This document shows, one piece after another, positions 36,293 through 53,773 of a stretch of 64,000 bases of DNA. Below the pieces are notes generated by a model that saw only the letters and a program-made list of their open reading frames with translations, did no database searches and was not told the DNA's origin. The stretch's first letter is position 1; each line of letters starts with the position of its first letter. Source of the stretch: Campylobacter concisus (lineage in GTDB: Bacteria > Campylobacterota > Campylobacteria > Campylobacterales > Campylobacteraceae); NCBI RefSeq assembly GCF_002913225.1, contig NZ_PPAW01000072.1, positions 1-64,000 of the forward strand. Direction: 5' to 3'. The position numbers were made by a program, and so were the translations under genes.

Positions 36293-37426
36293 TTATTCAT
36301 AAGTTCCTTTTTTTATAAAACCACTGTCATCTTTTAAAATTTCACCCTTTGCAACGACAAATTTAATCTCAAATTTCTCATCGATTAGCAAAATATCTGC
36401 ATCGTAATTTTCCTTTATCTCGCCTTTTTTGTTTTGCAAGGCCACGCTTTTTGCCACGTTTGTCGTAAAATATGGCAACGCCTCCTCGATGCTAAAGTCA
36501 TCTTTTACAAAATTTATAAACTCTTCATATAGGCTCTTAACGCTAGCGATGCCAATTTTTAGTAAATTTCCGTCGCTATCATAACTAGAGTAGCTACCAA
36601 AGCCGTCTGAGCTGATGGTTATCTTATTTGTCGGTAAATTTTCTTTTTTGATGCGCTTTACAGCCTCAAGTGGCGTAAGTCCTGGCATGCAGGTAAAGTC
36701 GATATAACCGCCGTCTTTTATAAATTTAAAGCTTTGTTTAAAAAGCTCCTCGTTTCTATTTACGTGCGTTGGCTGAAATAGTGTGATCGGCATGTCGTAC
36801 TCATTTAGCACTTCGTAGATCAAATTTAAACCCTTCTTGCCATCACCCATGTGAAGCGTGGTATGTCCTGACTTTGAGCTGATCATACCAGCCACCCTGC
36901 CGGCTGAAACGATGTGAGCGAGCTCATCTTTGCTTACACTTGATGAGCGGTGGTCGCTTATGGCTAGCTTGGTGCCAATTATCGGATCAACAAAGACAAT
37001 ATCTTTTTCGATCTCGCCAGTTATAGTTGGCGTTTTAGAGCTATATGCGCCCGTGTGAGCATAACATGTGATACCCTCGTCGTTTAGTGCGTGTGCTTTT
37101 GCGACCAAATTTTCAACGCTTCTTGTCGTGCTGTCAGTTCCAAGTAGGCCAACTGCTGTCGTTATGCCAGCTTCTATTAAATTTGAAAGCATGATCTCAG
37201 GCACCCTAGTCTTAAAGCCGCCCTCTCCGCCGCCTCCAGTGATATGCACGTGCTTATCAACAAGACCTGGTATGGCTATTAAATTTAAAGCATCGATCAC
37301 CTTTACATTTGGCAAATTTGGCTCTATATTTTCAGCTATGCAGACGATCTTGCCATTACATATAAATATATCTTTTTTACCTAGAAATTTTGGCGAGTAA
37401 ATTTTGGCGTTTTTTATAAGTATCAT
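36293..37426 (-). CDS. iadA: Isoaspartyl dipeptidase (beta-aspartyl peptidase)
   Basis: A 377-residue amidohydrolase. The first metal ligands are in DKHVHITGGGGEGGF (about 57-71), which is characteristic of IadA, and later ISDHRSS, SGHTTLHMGDG and ISSDGFGS supply the remaining His and Asp. IadA cleaves dipeptides with a beta-linked aspartate, recovering amino acids from damaged proteins or diet. It overlaps the nhaC-type transporter gene by four bases, so the two are translationally coupled and may import and cleave the same substrate. Confidence 0.9.
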   Translation of the reverse strand: MILIKNAKIYSPKFLGKKDIFICNGKIVCIAENIEPNLPNVKVIDALNLIAIPGLVDKHVHITGGGGEGGFKTRVPEIMLSNLIEAGITTAVGLLGTDSTTRSVENLVAKAHALNDEGITCYAHTGAYSSKTPTITGEIEKDIVFVDPIIGTKLAISDHRSSSVSKDELAHIVSAGRVAGMISSKSGHTTLHMGDGKKGLNLIYEVLNEYDMPITLFQPTHVNRNEELFKQSFKFIKDGGYIDFTCMPGLTPLEAVKRIKKENLPTNKITISSDGFGSYSSYDSDGNLLKIGIASVKSLYEEFINFVKDDFSIEEALPYFTTNVAKSVALQNKKGEIKENYDADILLIDEKFEIKFVVAKGEILKDDSGFIKKGTYE

Positions 37427-38838
37427 TTGGCATCCTTGTTTATCTTAGCTATGCCGATGCCAGTGATTGCTAAAATGATAGCAAAGACAACGCCCATGTA
37501 GTTTAGTATCGCCCATGGCAAATAATCTGCCGTTGGCACACCAAGTGTAGCTGTCATATATGCGCCTGCTGCTGACCAAGGGATGAGTGGGACGATAACG
37601 GTGCCAGAATCTTCAAGTGTTCTTGATAGGTTTTTGGCTGCTAAATTTTTCTCTTTATAAAAGTCCTTAAACATCTCGCCAGGGATAAGGATAGAAAGAT
37701 ATGAGCTACCTGTGACAAATGCGACAGTTAAGCATGATCCAATAGTCGAGATGATGACGCCTGCTGCTGATTTGACCTTCGCCATAATAGTGTGAAGCAC
37801 CTTTGTAAGCATGCCGGTTTTTGAGATGATGCCAGCAAAGCCCATAGCGCAGATGACTAGGATAGTTGTTGAGTTTACAGAGCTCACGCCGCCTCTATTT
37901 AGAAGTTTAGTGATATCTTTTGAAAACTCCATATTAATGCCGCTCATAGTGACGTTAAAGCCAGTCATCACTGAGATAAAGCCATTTTTAAAGCTAAAAT
38001 CTTGAACTATAACTCCAAGAAGCACTGAAAATAGAGAAGCGATGATCATTACAGGTATCGTTGGCCACTTTAGCACCGAGCCAGCCAAGACAAAAAACAC
38101 AGGCAAAAGCAAGATGATGTTCCAGTGAAAAATTTTATCAAGCTGACCTTGAAGCGCCAAAACCGACTCTGAAACATTTGCGCCACTACTTGCAGCCTCG
38201 CTTCCAAAAAATAGATAAGCTGCTACCGCAACGATAGTTGCTGGGATGGTCGTATAAAACATGTGTTTGATGTGTTCATAAAGCTCTGAGCCAGCTGCTA
38301 TCGGAGCTAGGTTTGTCGTGTCTGAGAGTGGGGAGAGCTTATCGCCAAAGTATGCTCCTGCGACTACCGCACCAGCAGTTGCTGCTAAATTTACATCAAG
38401 ACCTTGAGCTATGCCCATGATAGCGACGCCAACTGTGCCAGCAGAACCCCAAGATGTGCCAGTTACGGTTGAGATGATAGCTGCGATGACAAAAGCAGTT
38501 AGGACTAGATACTGCGGACTTATAAGATCTACGCCGTAGTAGATGATCATAGGGATGGTGCCTGAAAATACCCACGAGCCAATAAGCAGACCGACTGCCC
38601 AAAGTATCATAAGCGCTGGCAATGAGCTAGAAATTTTCTCTATCACCCCTTCTTGAAGCTCGCTCCAACTATATCCTAGCCTCCAAGCGATGCCACCAGC
38701 CACGAGGGCTGCTATCAAAATGATCGGCTCAACCTTTAGTTTCATATAACCAACGCCAAGCGCAAGGCCTACGATCATAACCAAAATAGGCGTAAGGGCC
38801 AGCAGAAACGAAGGCTCTTTTTTTATAGAGTTCATCAT
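37423..38838 (-). CDS. NhaC-family transporter
   Basis: A 471-residue inner-membrane protein with about 11-12 helices. It has the NhaC-family signature segments: STVTGTSWGSAGTVGVA (about 122-138) and GAYFGDKLSPLSDTTNLA (about 162-179). The family exchanges sodium for protons, and some members exchange malate for lactate or move other organic anions. Coupling to iadA suggests that peptide or aspartate-related substrates should be considered. The region from 38840 to 38936 upstream is AT-rich and could hold its promoter. Confidence 0.88.
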   Translation of the reverse strand: MMNSIKKEPSFLLALTPILVMIVGLALGVGYMKLKVEPIILIAALVAGGIAWRLGYSWSELQEGVIEKISSSLPALMILWAVGLLIGSWVFSGTIPMIIYYGVDLISPQYLVLTAFVIAAIISTVTGTSWGSAGTVGVAIMGIAQGLDVNLAATAGAVVAGAYFGDKLSPLSDTTNLAPIAAGSELYEHIKHMFYTTIPATIVAVAAYLFFGSEAASSGANVSESVLALQGQLDKIFHWNIILLLPVFFVLAGSVLKWPTIPVMIIASLFSVLLGVIVQDFSFKNGFISVMTGFNVTMSGINMEFSKDITKLLNRGGVSSVNSTTILVICAMGFAGIISKTGMLTKVLHTIMAKVKSAAGVIISTIGSCLTVAFVTGSSYLSILIPGEMFKDFYKEKNLAAKNLSRTLEDSGTVIVPLIPWSAAGAYMTATLGVPTADYLPWAILNYMGVVFAIILAITGIGIAKINKDAK

Positions 38839-38936
38839 GTGTCCTTTAAATTTGAGTTATTTTTGAATTTAAAGGCTAGAAACTTAAATTGTTATAAAAA
38901 AATAAAATAAAATTAAAATTTAAATAAAATGTGTGA

Positions 38937-38966
38937 AAATTTAGCACATTTAATATGTGCCAAATT
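38937..38966 (-). terminator. Hairpin after the DoxX-family gene
   Basis: GCACAT (38944-38949) and ATGTGC (38955-38960) are complements around TTAAT, with AAATTT on either side extending the stem past a mismatch. It lies just after the stop at 38971. Confidence 0.6.
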
Positions 38967-38970
38967 TAGA

Positions 38971-39360
38971 TCAGTCTTGCTTGATAGCGTATTTACCACT
39001 ACCAGTCGAGACGATGCAAAGTGATATAGCGATATAAAGATATATAAGCTCTGCTTTAAAGCCATTTACATTAGTTAGTTCAAGTAAATTTGATAAACCA
39101 AAATATGAATACAAAATGACAAGACTAGAGCCAAAAACTAGGAGCGCGCCAAGCCTTGAGTAAAAGCCAACAGCGATCATTATAGGGGCTAAGACCTCGC
39201 TAAGATAGGCAAAATATGCCAGAAAACTAGGTAGCCCAGCATCAACCAAAATGCTCTTTACACCGCCAACTCCGTGTAAAATTTTCCCAAAGCCGTGCAT
39301 AAAAAGGCAAATTCCAAGACCTAGGCGTAGAAATAAGAGTCCAAGATCGACATTTTTCAT
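38971..39360 (-). CDS. DoxX-family membrane protein
   Basis: A 129-residue protein with four hydrophobic helices. The first carries the DoxX signature GLGLLFLRLGLGICLFMHG-like pattern (LGICLFMHGFGKILHGVGG), and LAPIMIAVGFYSRLGAL follows. DoxX proteins are small quinone- or redox-linked membrane proteins of mixed function. It has its own downstream hairpin and lies 134 bases after rpoC, so it is a separate unit. Confidence 0.82.
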   Translation of the reverse strand: MKNVDLGLLFLRLGLGICLFMHGFGKILHGVGGVKSILVDAGLPSFLAYFAYLSEVLAPIMIAVGFYSRLGALLVFGSSLVILYSYFGLSNLLELTNVNGFKAELIYLYIAISLCIVSTGSGKYAIKQD

Positions 39361-39459
39361 AATATCTCCGTTACATATTTTTAGTCATGGATTTTATTTA
39401 ATATTGATTAATGGCTTGTAAATTTTGAAATTTTCTAAATTTAAGTGGGTAAATTTATG

Positions 39460-39489
39460 AGAGGTTTAAGCCCCAAAAGCGGGGCTTAA
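39460..39489 (-). terminator. Probable terminator after rpoC
   Basis: TTAAGCCCC (39466-39474) pairs with GGGGCTTAA (39481-39489) around AAAAGC. It is five bases past the rpoC stop. The T-run on the minus strand is poor (CCTCTCATAAATTT). Confidence 0.65.
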
Positions 39490-39493
39490 TATA

Positions 39494-48182
<8,689 letters not shown>

Positions 48183-48202
48183 TTACAAGGCATCTAAAAT
48201 TT

Positions 48203-48230
48203 AAAAAAGAGAGAGCCTCTGCCCTCTCTT
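48203..48230 (-). terminator. Terminator or attenuator between rplL and rpoB
   Basis: On the minus strand AAGAGAG, a GGCAGAGG loop and CTCTCTC are followed by TTTTTT. As in many bacteria, it could lower rpoBC expression relative to rplJL. The stem is short. Confidence 0.55.
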
Positions 48231-48257
48231 GAAATATTAAGCCTAAATAATAAAAAA

Positions 48258-48635
48258 TTATTTAAGTTCAACCTTAGCACCAGCCTCTTCAAGCTCTTTT
48301 TTAGCTGCTTCAGCTTCGTCTTTGCTAACGCCTTCTTTAAGAACAGATGGAGTTCCCTCAACTGCGTCTTTAGCCTCTTTAAGGCCAAGACCAGTAAGTG
48401 CTCTAACAACCTTAATAACGTTGATTTTCTTATCACCAGAATCAACAAGAACGATGTTAAATTCTGTTTTTTCTTCAGCAGCAGCTGCACCACCAGCAGC
48501 AGCTGCACCACCAGCTACCATTACAGGAGCTGCACTAACACCAAATTTCTCTTCGAACTCTTTTACAAGTTCGCTAAGTTCAAGTACAGAAAGATTAGAT
48601 ATAAACTCTAATACGTCTTCTTTTGTAATTGCCAT
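48258..48635 (-). CDS. rplL: 50S ribosomal protein L7/L12
   Basis: A 125-residue acidic stalk protein. The N-terminal dimerisation domain, an Ala/Gly-rich hinge (about 36-52) and the C-terminal domain with [11 protein letters not shown] are all standard. It recruits translation factors such as EF-G and EF-Tu. It follows rplJ by 27 bases and is made in several copies per ribosome. Confidence 0.98.
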   Translation of the reverse strand: MAITKEDVLEFISNLSVLELSELVKEFEEKFGVSAAPVMVAGGAAAAGGAAAAEEKTEFNIVLVDSGDKKINVIKVVRALTGLGLKEAKDAVEGTPSVLKEGVSKDEAEAAKKELEEAGAKVELK

Positions 48636-48662
48636 TTTTAATCCTTATTATTTTTAATTTAA

Positions 48663-49148
48663 TTAAGCTGATTGTTCTTTTTTCTCTTTAAGCGCATTCA
48701 AACCAATTGTGAAATTTTGAATTGGCGCATTCCAAACTTGCAAAAGCATCGCAATAAGCTCATCACGGCTAGGCATTTTAGATAGAGCTTTAACTTTATC
48801 AACGCTTGCAACTTCGCCATCAATATATGCTGTTTTAATTTTGAAAAGGTCAGCATTAGCCTCTTCAAATTTTGCGGCTACTTTAGTTACTGCTAATTGA
48901 TCTTCACTCCAAAGATAGATGTTTGTATCTTTAAGTTCCATTCCGACTTTATCAGAATTTTTAAGAGCAATATTTGCAAGAGTATTTTTAATAACTTGAA
49001 CTTTTACATTTTGTTCTTTTGCAGAATTTCTTAAAACTTCAAGTTTTTTAACTGAAAGACCACGATAGTCACAAACTACAATAGCTTCAGCAGTTTTAAA
49101 TTCACTCTCTAATTTTGCAACAACTTCAGTTTTTTCGTTACGTGTCAC
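48663..49148 (-). CDS. rplJ: 50S ribosomal protein L10
   Basis: About 161 residues from GTG 49148. AAAGGAG lies five to six bases upstream, and this start gives [16 protein letters not shown], the normal L10 N-terminus; an ATG at 49196 has no ribosome site and falls in the leader RNA. L10 anchors the L7/L12 stalk to 23S rRNA and in many bacteria represses its own mRNA. Confidence 0.96.
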   Translation of the reverse strand: MTRNEKTEVVAKLESEFKTAEAIVVCDYRGLSVKKLEVLRNSAKEQNVKVQVIKNTLANIALKNSDKVGMELKDTNIYLWSEDQLAVTKVAAKFEEANADLFKIKTAYIDGEVASVDKVKALSKMPSRDELIAMLLQVWNAPIQNFTIGLNALKEKKEQSA

Positions 49149-49252
49149 TTTTTCTCCTTTCCGACCGGTAATTTCAAGCAGAGCGGGTCGAATCAATTAA
49201 GCCCAAGGGCCTCGGCTATCTCCAATCTAAGATATAAAATTTCTCTAAATTC
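49149..49252 (-). ncRNA. Candidate L10 leader upstream of rplJ
   Basis: The 104 bases between rplA and rplJ contain, on the minus strand, AGCCGAGGCCCTTGGGCTTA with a GCCC/GGGC hairpin and a TTAATTGA run. This resembles the conserved core of L10 leaders, to which the L10-L12 complex binds to limit translation. The match is from memory, so confidence is moderate. Confidence 0.45.
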
Positions 49253-49954
49253 TTATTTTAAATCCATAACTTCTTGAGTATCAAGAGATATAGATGGGCT
49301 CATTGTTAAAGACAATGAAGCATTTTTAACATATCTGCCTTTTGCAGCAGCTGGTTTGTGTTTATTTATTGCTTTTATAAATGTTGAAATGTTTTCACAA
49401 AGCTGCTCTTTTGTAAAATTTACCTTACCAAGACCAGCATGGATATTTCCTTGTTTGTCAACACGGAAATTTACTTGACCACTCTTTGCATTGTTTACAG
49501 CTTGGGCAACGTCCATTGTAACTGTTCCAGTTTTTGGGTTTGGCATTAAACCTTTTGGTCCTAAAATTCTACCAACTTTACCTACAAGACCCATTAAATT
49601 TGGAGTAGCTATAAGAACGTCAAAATTCATTATGCCTTTTTGAATATCTTCAACCAAATCATCCGCGCCAACGATATCAGCACCAGCAGCTTTAGCCTCA
49701 TCAGCTTTAGCATCTTTTGCAATTACAGCAACTCTTACAGTTTTACCTGTACCAGCTGGTAAAACAACTGAACCACGAACCATTTGATCAGCATGTCTTG
49801 GATCAACGTTTAATTTTAACGCGATCTCAACTGTTTCATTAAATTTAGCAGAAGCTAGAGCTTTAACTGTATCGATAGCTTCACTAAGGTTATAAATTTT
49901 ATCTTGCTCTACTTTTTTGAGCAATTCTTGAAATCTCTTACTAGTTTTTCCCAT
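49253..49954 (-). CDS. rplA: 50S ribosomal protein L1
   Basis: A 233-residue protein of the mobile L1 stalk, which moves the E-site t[25 protein letters not shown]-type signature is present ([19 protein letters not shown]). It follows rplK by 59 bases; the gap has a CCGTC/GACGG hairpin (49980-50005) that could be a control site, since L1 often represses its own operon. Confidence 0.98.
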   Translation of the reverse strand: MGKTSKRFQELLKKVEQDKIYNLSEAIDTVKALASAKFNETVEIALKLNVDPRHADQMVRGSVVLPAGTGKTVRVAVIAKDAKADEAKAAGADIVGADDLVEDIQKGIMNFDVLIATPNLMGLVGKVGRILGPKGLMPNPKTGTVTMDVAQAVNNAKSGQVNFRVDKQGNIHAGLGKVNFTKEQLCENISTFIKAINKHKPAAAKGRYVKNASLSLTMSPSISLDTQEVMDLK

Positions 49955-50013
49955 AAATTTCTCCGCATATAAATTGCTTCCGTCTTTTGAAAATCAACCT
50001 GACGGTAAAGGTT

Positions 50014-50439
50014 TTAGTCTATTACTTCGACACCCATTGAACGAGCTGAACCAGCAATAATCTTAGCTGCTTGCTCTTTATCATTTGTATTTAAATCAAC
50101 AAGTTTTTTCTCAACTATTTCTAAAACTTGAGCTTTTGTTAATTTACCTACTTTATTTTTTAAAGGATTATCTGTTCCTTTTGTTATACCTGCAGCCTTT
50201 TTGATAAGGTCCGTAGCAGGTGGTTGTTTAGTGATAAATGTAAAACTTTTATCAGCATAAACAGTAATAACAACTGGGATATTAAATCCAACCATATCTT
50301 TTGTTTTTTCATTAAAGGCTTTACAAAATTCCATAATATTAACGCCTTTTTGTCCTAATGCTGGACCAACTGGCGGGCTAGGATTTGCTTTTGTTGCGGC
50401 AATTTGTAATTTTATTTCACCTATAACTTTTTTAGCCAT
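50014..50439 (-). CDS. rplK: 50S ribosomal protein L11
   Basis: A 141-residue protein of the GTPase-associated centre. The N-terminal [20 protein letters not shown] and the C-terminal [10 protein letters not shown] are standard. It is needed for the stringent response through RelA/SpoT. It starts ten bases after nusG ends. Confidence 0.98.
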   Translation of the reverse strand: MAKKVIGEIKLQIAATKANPSPPVGPALGQKGVNIMEFCKAFNEKTKDMVGFNIPVVITVYADKSFTFITKQPPATDLIKKAAGITKGTDNPLKNKVGKLTKAQVLEIVEKKLVDLNTNDKEQAAKIIAGSARSMGVEVID

Positions 50440-50449
50440 TTCTTGCTCC

Positions 50450-50980
50450 TTAAATTATCTTCTCAACTTGTGAATACAAAATATCAACAGGGGTACTTCT
50501 ACCAAAAATAGAAACATTGAGTCTAAGCTTGCCATGTATCATATCGTATTCTTCAACAATACCTGTAAAGTTAGCAAAAGGACCTTCTGTTATGCGAACG
50601 CTTTCACCATCCTCAAAAAATATTTTAGGTTTTGGTGCCGCTCTTTTTTGAACTTTCTCCAAGATAGTATTTATATCTTTTTCAGTCAGTGGCGTAGGCT
50701 TTTTAGCCTCACCGATAAAACGCCCAACCTTTGGCAAAGACTGAATCTTATGCCAAAGAGCCGTATCAAGATCTAAACATGCAAAAGCATATCCAGGATA
50801 AAGAGTTCTTTCATTAATTTTTTGCTTACCGTTTTTTATCTCTATTACGTCTTCTGTAGGAACGATAACTTCTTTTAGTTGATCTTCAATACCGTGATCT
50901 CTAACTAAATTTTCAATTCCTCTTTTTACTGCCATTTCGCTACCAGCGTAAGTTTGTATAGCATACCATTTATGTGACAT
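50450..50980 (-). CDS. nusG: Transcription antitermination factor NusG
   Basis: A 176-residue protein. The N-terminal NGN domain starts [13 protein letters not shown] and the C-terminal KOW domain holds [15 protein letters not shown]. It binds RNA polymerase and links it to Rho or to the ribosome. It lies 15 bases after secE in the universal secE-nusG-rplK order. Confidence 0.97.
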   Translation of the reverse strand: MSHKWYAIQTYAGSEMAVKRGIENLVRDHGIEDQLKEVIVPTEDVIEIKNGKQKINERTLYPGYAFACLDLDTALWHKIQSLPKVGRFIGEAKKPTPLTEKDINTILEKVQKRAAPKPKIFFEDGESVRITEGPFANFTGIVEEYDMIHGKLRLNVSIFGRSTPVDILYSQVEKII

Positions 50981-50995
50981 TATCTTTTCCTCATT

Positions 50996-51175
50996 CTATA
51001 TAACTTTAGAAAGAACAAAGGACATAATAACATCAACAAGAGCTAAAAAAAGTGAAACAACAGCGACCACGATAAAAACTGCAATAAAAGCATTTCTAAT
51101 TTGTTCTTTAGTAGGAAAGATAACCTTCATTATTTCCAATTTAGATAGCTTTATATAATTTATAAATTTTTCCAT
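50996..51175 (-). CDS. secE: SecE preprotein translocase subunit
   Basis: A 59-residue protein from ATG 51175. The in-frame sequence upstream is tRNA-Trp, so the longer reading is excluded. It has a short basic amphipathic N-terminus (KLEIMKVIFPTKEQIRN) with the conserved W/F-P segment and one C-terminal transmembrane helix, the minimal SecE form. It braces SecY in the inner-membrane translocon. It begins 17 bases after the tRNA. Confidence 0.93.
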   Translation of the reverse strand: MEKFINYIKLSKLEIMKVIFPTKEQIRNAFIAVFIVVAVVSLFLALVDVIMSFVLSKVI

Positions 51176-51192
51176 AATCTTAACCTTAATTG

Positions 51193-51268
51193 TGGCAGGG
51201 CAAGAGGGATTCGAACCCCCAACCATTGGATTTGGAATCCAGCGCTCTACCGTTGGAGCTATTGCCCT
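51193..51268 (-). tRNA. tRNA-Trp (CCA anticodon)
   Basis: 76 bases with an encoded CCA. Acceptor AGGGCAA, D-arm AGCTCCAACGGTAGAGC, anticodon loop TTCCAAA and T-arm GGTTCGAAT. It lies between rpmG and secE, a common place for this tRNA. Confidence 0.96.
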
Positions 51269-51287
51269 AATAGCTACTTATTCTTAA

Positions 51288-51446
51288 TTAGCTTTTTAAC
51301 TTAACTTCTTTATGAACAGTATGTTTTTTTAATCTTGGGCAATATTTTTTGAGCTCAACCTTATCTGTAGTGGTTTTGCTGTTTTTTGTAGTAGTATAAT
51401 TAATATCACCACACTCAGAGCATTTTAAACCGATTTTAATTCTCAT
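51288..51446 (-). CDS. rpmG: 50S ribosomal protein L33
   Basis: A 52-residue protein, [12 protein letters not shown]... ending VKLKS. It keeps the CxxC pair (CSEC) and one later Cys in [11 protein letters not shown], the form seen in C. jejuni. AAGGAAT lies upstream of the ATG, right after the tuf terminator. It is the gene between tuf and tRNA-Trp. Confidence 0.95.
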   Translation of the reverse strand: MRIKIGLKCSECGDINYTTTKNSKTTTDKVELKKYCPRLKKHTVHKEVKLKS

Positions 51447-51450
51447 ATAT

Positions 51451-51486
51451 ATTCCTTATAGAAAGCCAAAGGGTTTCCCCTTTGGC
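51451..51486 (-). terminator. Terminator or attenuator after tuf
   Basis: GCCAAAGGG (51465-51473) pairs perfectly with CCCTTTGGC (51478-51486) around TTTC; TTTCTATAAGGAAT follows on the minus strand. The same stretch holds the rpmG ribosome site, so some read-through to rpmG is likely. Confidence 0.75.
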
Positions 51487-51499
51487 ATAATTTTATAAA

Positions 51500-52699
51500 T
51501 TAACCAAGTATTTTTGAAACAACACCTGAACCAACAGTTCTACCACCTTCACGGATAGCAAAACGAGTTCCTTCTTCAAGTGCAACTGGAGCTATAAGCT
51601 CAACAGAAATTCTTACGTTATCACCTGGCATAACCATCTCTGTGCCTTCTGGTAATGTAATAGAACCAGTAACGTCAGTTGTTCTTACGTAGAATTGTGG
51701 TCTATAGTTATTAAAGAAAGGAGTATGACGACCACCCTCTTCTTTAGTTAGGATATAAACCTCGCCCTCAAATTTTGTGTGAGGAGTAATTGATTTAGGT
51801 TTGCAAAGAACCATACCACGTTCAACGTCTTCTTTTTTAGTACCACGAAGAAGAACACCAACGTTATCGCCAGCTTCACCTTGATCCATCTCTTTTCTAA
51901 ACATCTCAACACCAGTAACTGTTGTTGTTTGTGTAGGTTTGATACCAACGATTTCTATAGTGTCACCAACTTTAACAACACCTTTCTCAATTCTACCTGT
52001 TACAACTGTACCACGACCTGAGATTGAGAAAACGTCTTCGATTGGCATAAGAAGATCTTTATCTGTAGCACGAACTGGAGTTGGGATATAGCTATCAACT
52101 GCATCCATTAGTTCCATAATTTTTGCTGACCATTCACCATCTTGTCCAGCTTTTGCCTCTTCAAGAGCTTTAAGTGCTGAACCAGAAACTATCGGAGTAT
52201 CATCACCTGGGAAGTTATACTCGTTAAGTAGTTCGCGAATTTCCATTTCAACTAGTTCAAGTAACTCAGCGTCATCAACCATATCTGCTTTGTTCATGAA
52301 AACAACAATGTAAGGAACACCAACTTGGCGAGATAGCAAGATGTGCTCTCTAGTTTGTGGCATTGGGCCGTCTGCTGCAGAAACAACAAGAATAGCGCCG
52401 TCCATTTGAGCAGCACCTGTAATCATATTTTTTACATAGTCGGCGTGACCTGGGCAGTCGACGTGAGCATAGTGACGTTTCTCTGTCTCATACTCAATGT
52501 GTGAAGTAGCAATTGTAATACCACGCTCTTTCTCTTCTGGAGCATTATCAATATTATCATAATCTTTTAGCTCAGCAAGACCTTTGCGTGAAAGAACAGC
52601 AGATATTGCAGCTGTTAAAGTAGTTTTACCATGGTCAACGTGACCGATAGTGCCTATGTTTACGTGTGGCTTGTTGCGTGAAAATTTTTCTTTAGCCAT
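51500..52699 (-). CDS. tuf: Elongation factor Tu
   Basis: A 399-residue GTPase that delivers aminoacyl-tRNA to the ribosome. G1 is [10 protein letters not shown] (about 19-28), followed by DCPGHADYV and NKADMVDD. Length and the end are standard. It is the only tuf in the window and follows the four-tRNA cluster. A strong hairpin is downstream. Confidence 0.99.
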   Translation of the reverse strand: MAKEKFSRNKPHVNIGTIGHVDHGKTTLTAAISAVLSRKGLAELKDYDNIDNAPEEKERGITIATSHIEYETEKRHYAHVDCPGHADYVKNMITGAAQMDGAILVVSAADGPMPQTREHILLSRQVGVPYIVVFMNKADMVDDAELLELVEMEIRELLNEYNFPGDDTPIVSGSALKALEEAKAGQDGEWSAKIMELMDAVDSYIPTPVRATDKDLLMPIEDVFSISGRGTVVTGRIEKGVVKVGDTIEIVGIKPTQTTTVTGVEMFRKEMDQGEAGDNVGVLLRGTKKEDVERGMVLCKPKSITPHTKFEGEVYILTKEEGGRHTPFFNNYRPQFYVRTTDVTGSITLPEGTEMVMPGDNVRISVELIAPVALEEGTRFAIREGGRTVGSGVVSKILG

Positions 52700-52771
52700 C
52701 TTTTCCTCCGTTATGATATGTGTCTTTATCTAATTCAAATTCGTATAGTAATATAAAATCATATAAACCAG

Positions 52772-52846
<75 letters not shown>

Positions 52847-52970
52847 GAAAAACGCTTGGCTGAGATGATTTTAATCAACATACAAACAACTAAAAATTCA
52901 TGAAAATAAAGATGGAATAACTGTGTTTAGTAAAATCTAGATACAGCTCCCAGTTTACTTTCCCAAATTT

Positions 52971-53047
52971 TGGAGCGGGAAACGGGGCTCGAACCCGCGA
53001 CCCTCAGCTTGGAAGGCTGATGCTCTAGCCAACTGAGCTACTCCCGC
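52971..53047 (-). tRNA. tRNA-Gly (TCC anticodon)
   Basis: 77 bases with an encoded CCA; acceptor GCGGGAG, anticodon loop CTTCCAA, T-arm GGTTCGAGC. A 124-base spacer with no visible gene separates it from tRNA-Thr(GGT). Confidence 0.96.
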
Positions 53048-53054
53048 ATAACAA

Positions 53055-53139
<85 letters not shown>

Positions 53140-53191
53140 TTAAACATTAATAAGTTATTTTGGTATTTTCTGGTCAAACACTGTTACAAAA

Positions 53192-53267
53192 TGGAGCTGG
53201 TGAACGGACTTGAACCGCCGACCCACTGCTTACAAGGCAGTAGCTCTACCAACTGAGCTACACCAGC
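53192..53267 (-). tRNA. tRNA-Thr (TGT anticodon)
   Basis: 76 bases with an encoded CCA; acceptor GCTGGTG, anticodon loop CTTGTAA, T-arm GGTTCAAGT. It is the first gene after the strong promoter at 53288-53316. Confidence 0.96.
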
Positions 53268-53287
53268 ACCTGTTTTGTGAAGTGGCA

Positions 53288-53316
53288 ATTATAGCCCAAA
53301 ACAAAATAAAAGTCAA
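53288..53316 (-). promoter_or_regulatory. Full sigma-70-type promoter of the tRNA-tuf block
   Basis: On the minus strand TTGACT and TATAAT are separated by exactly 17 bases, with the start of tRNA-Thr(TGT) 20 bases past the -10. A complete -35 is unusual for Campylobacter, where the -10 generally acts with weak periodic upstream DNA. Confidence 0.8.
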
Positions 53317-53524
53317 GGAGATTTTGAAAAATATTTTATCTAATTTTTTTGCAATCAAAAATTAGATGAAATTTACAAAAATTTCAAAAACAGCCACTAG
53401 TATGAGCCCCTTCTACCAAAAATCAAAGATAAATTTTACATATATAAAATTTCATATTTTCATAGTTTTATTTTTTTTAAAAGCTAAAATTTCTATAATT
53501 ACGAAAAATTACAAAGGATTTAAT

Positions 53525-53773
53525 ATGCAATTTTTACCTTGGGCGGTAATTTTACTGCTAATTTATGTGATCTACTTCTTGATGATCCGCTATGAAAAAA
53601 AGATAGCAACATTAAGTAAAATGATCGAGCAAAACAGTGATGGCATCAAAGAAAATAGAGACCTTATAGGTCAAAACAGATCGTTAATCGAGAAAAATAA
53701 ACACAGCATTGAGAAAAATACCAAAGATATTACAACAAATGTTGAAAAAATAGACATCGACTTGGAAGATTAA
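53525..53773 (+). CDS. Small membrane-anchored coiled-coil protein
   Basis: An 82-residue protein from ATG 53525 (AAAGGA site; the frame upstream has no ribosome site). One N-terminal transmembrane helix (about 5-22) is followed by a short basic loop and a heptad-like stretch with repeated asparagine-lysine units (IKENRDLIGQNRSLIEKN), a likely coiled coil. No family is recognised. Its stop overlaps the stop of the convergent LapG-like gene by four bases. Confidence 0.65.
   Translation: MQFLPWAVILLLIYVIYFLMIRYEKKIATLSKMIEQNSDGIKENRDLIGQNRSLIEKNKHSIEKNTKDITTNVEKIDIDLED

Noticed and set aside
51176-51226. Longer secE reading frame
   Set aside because: The extra codons lie in tRNA-Trp.
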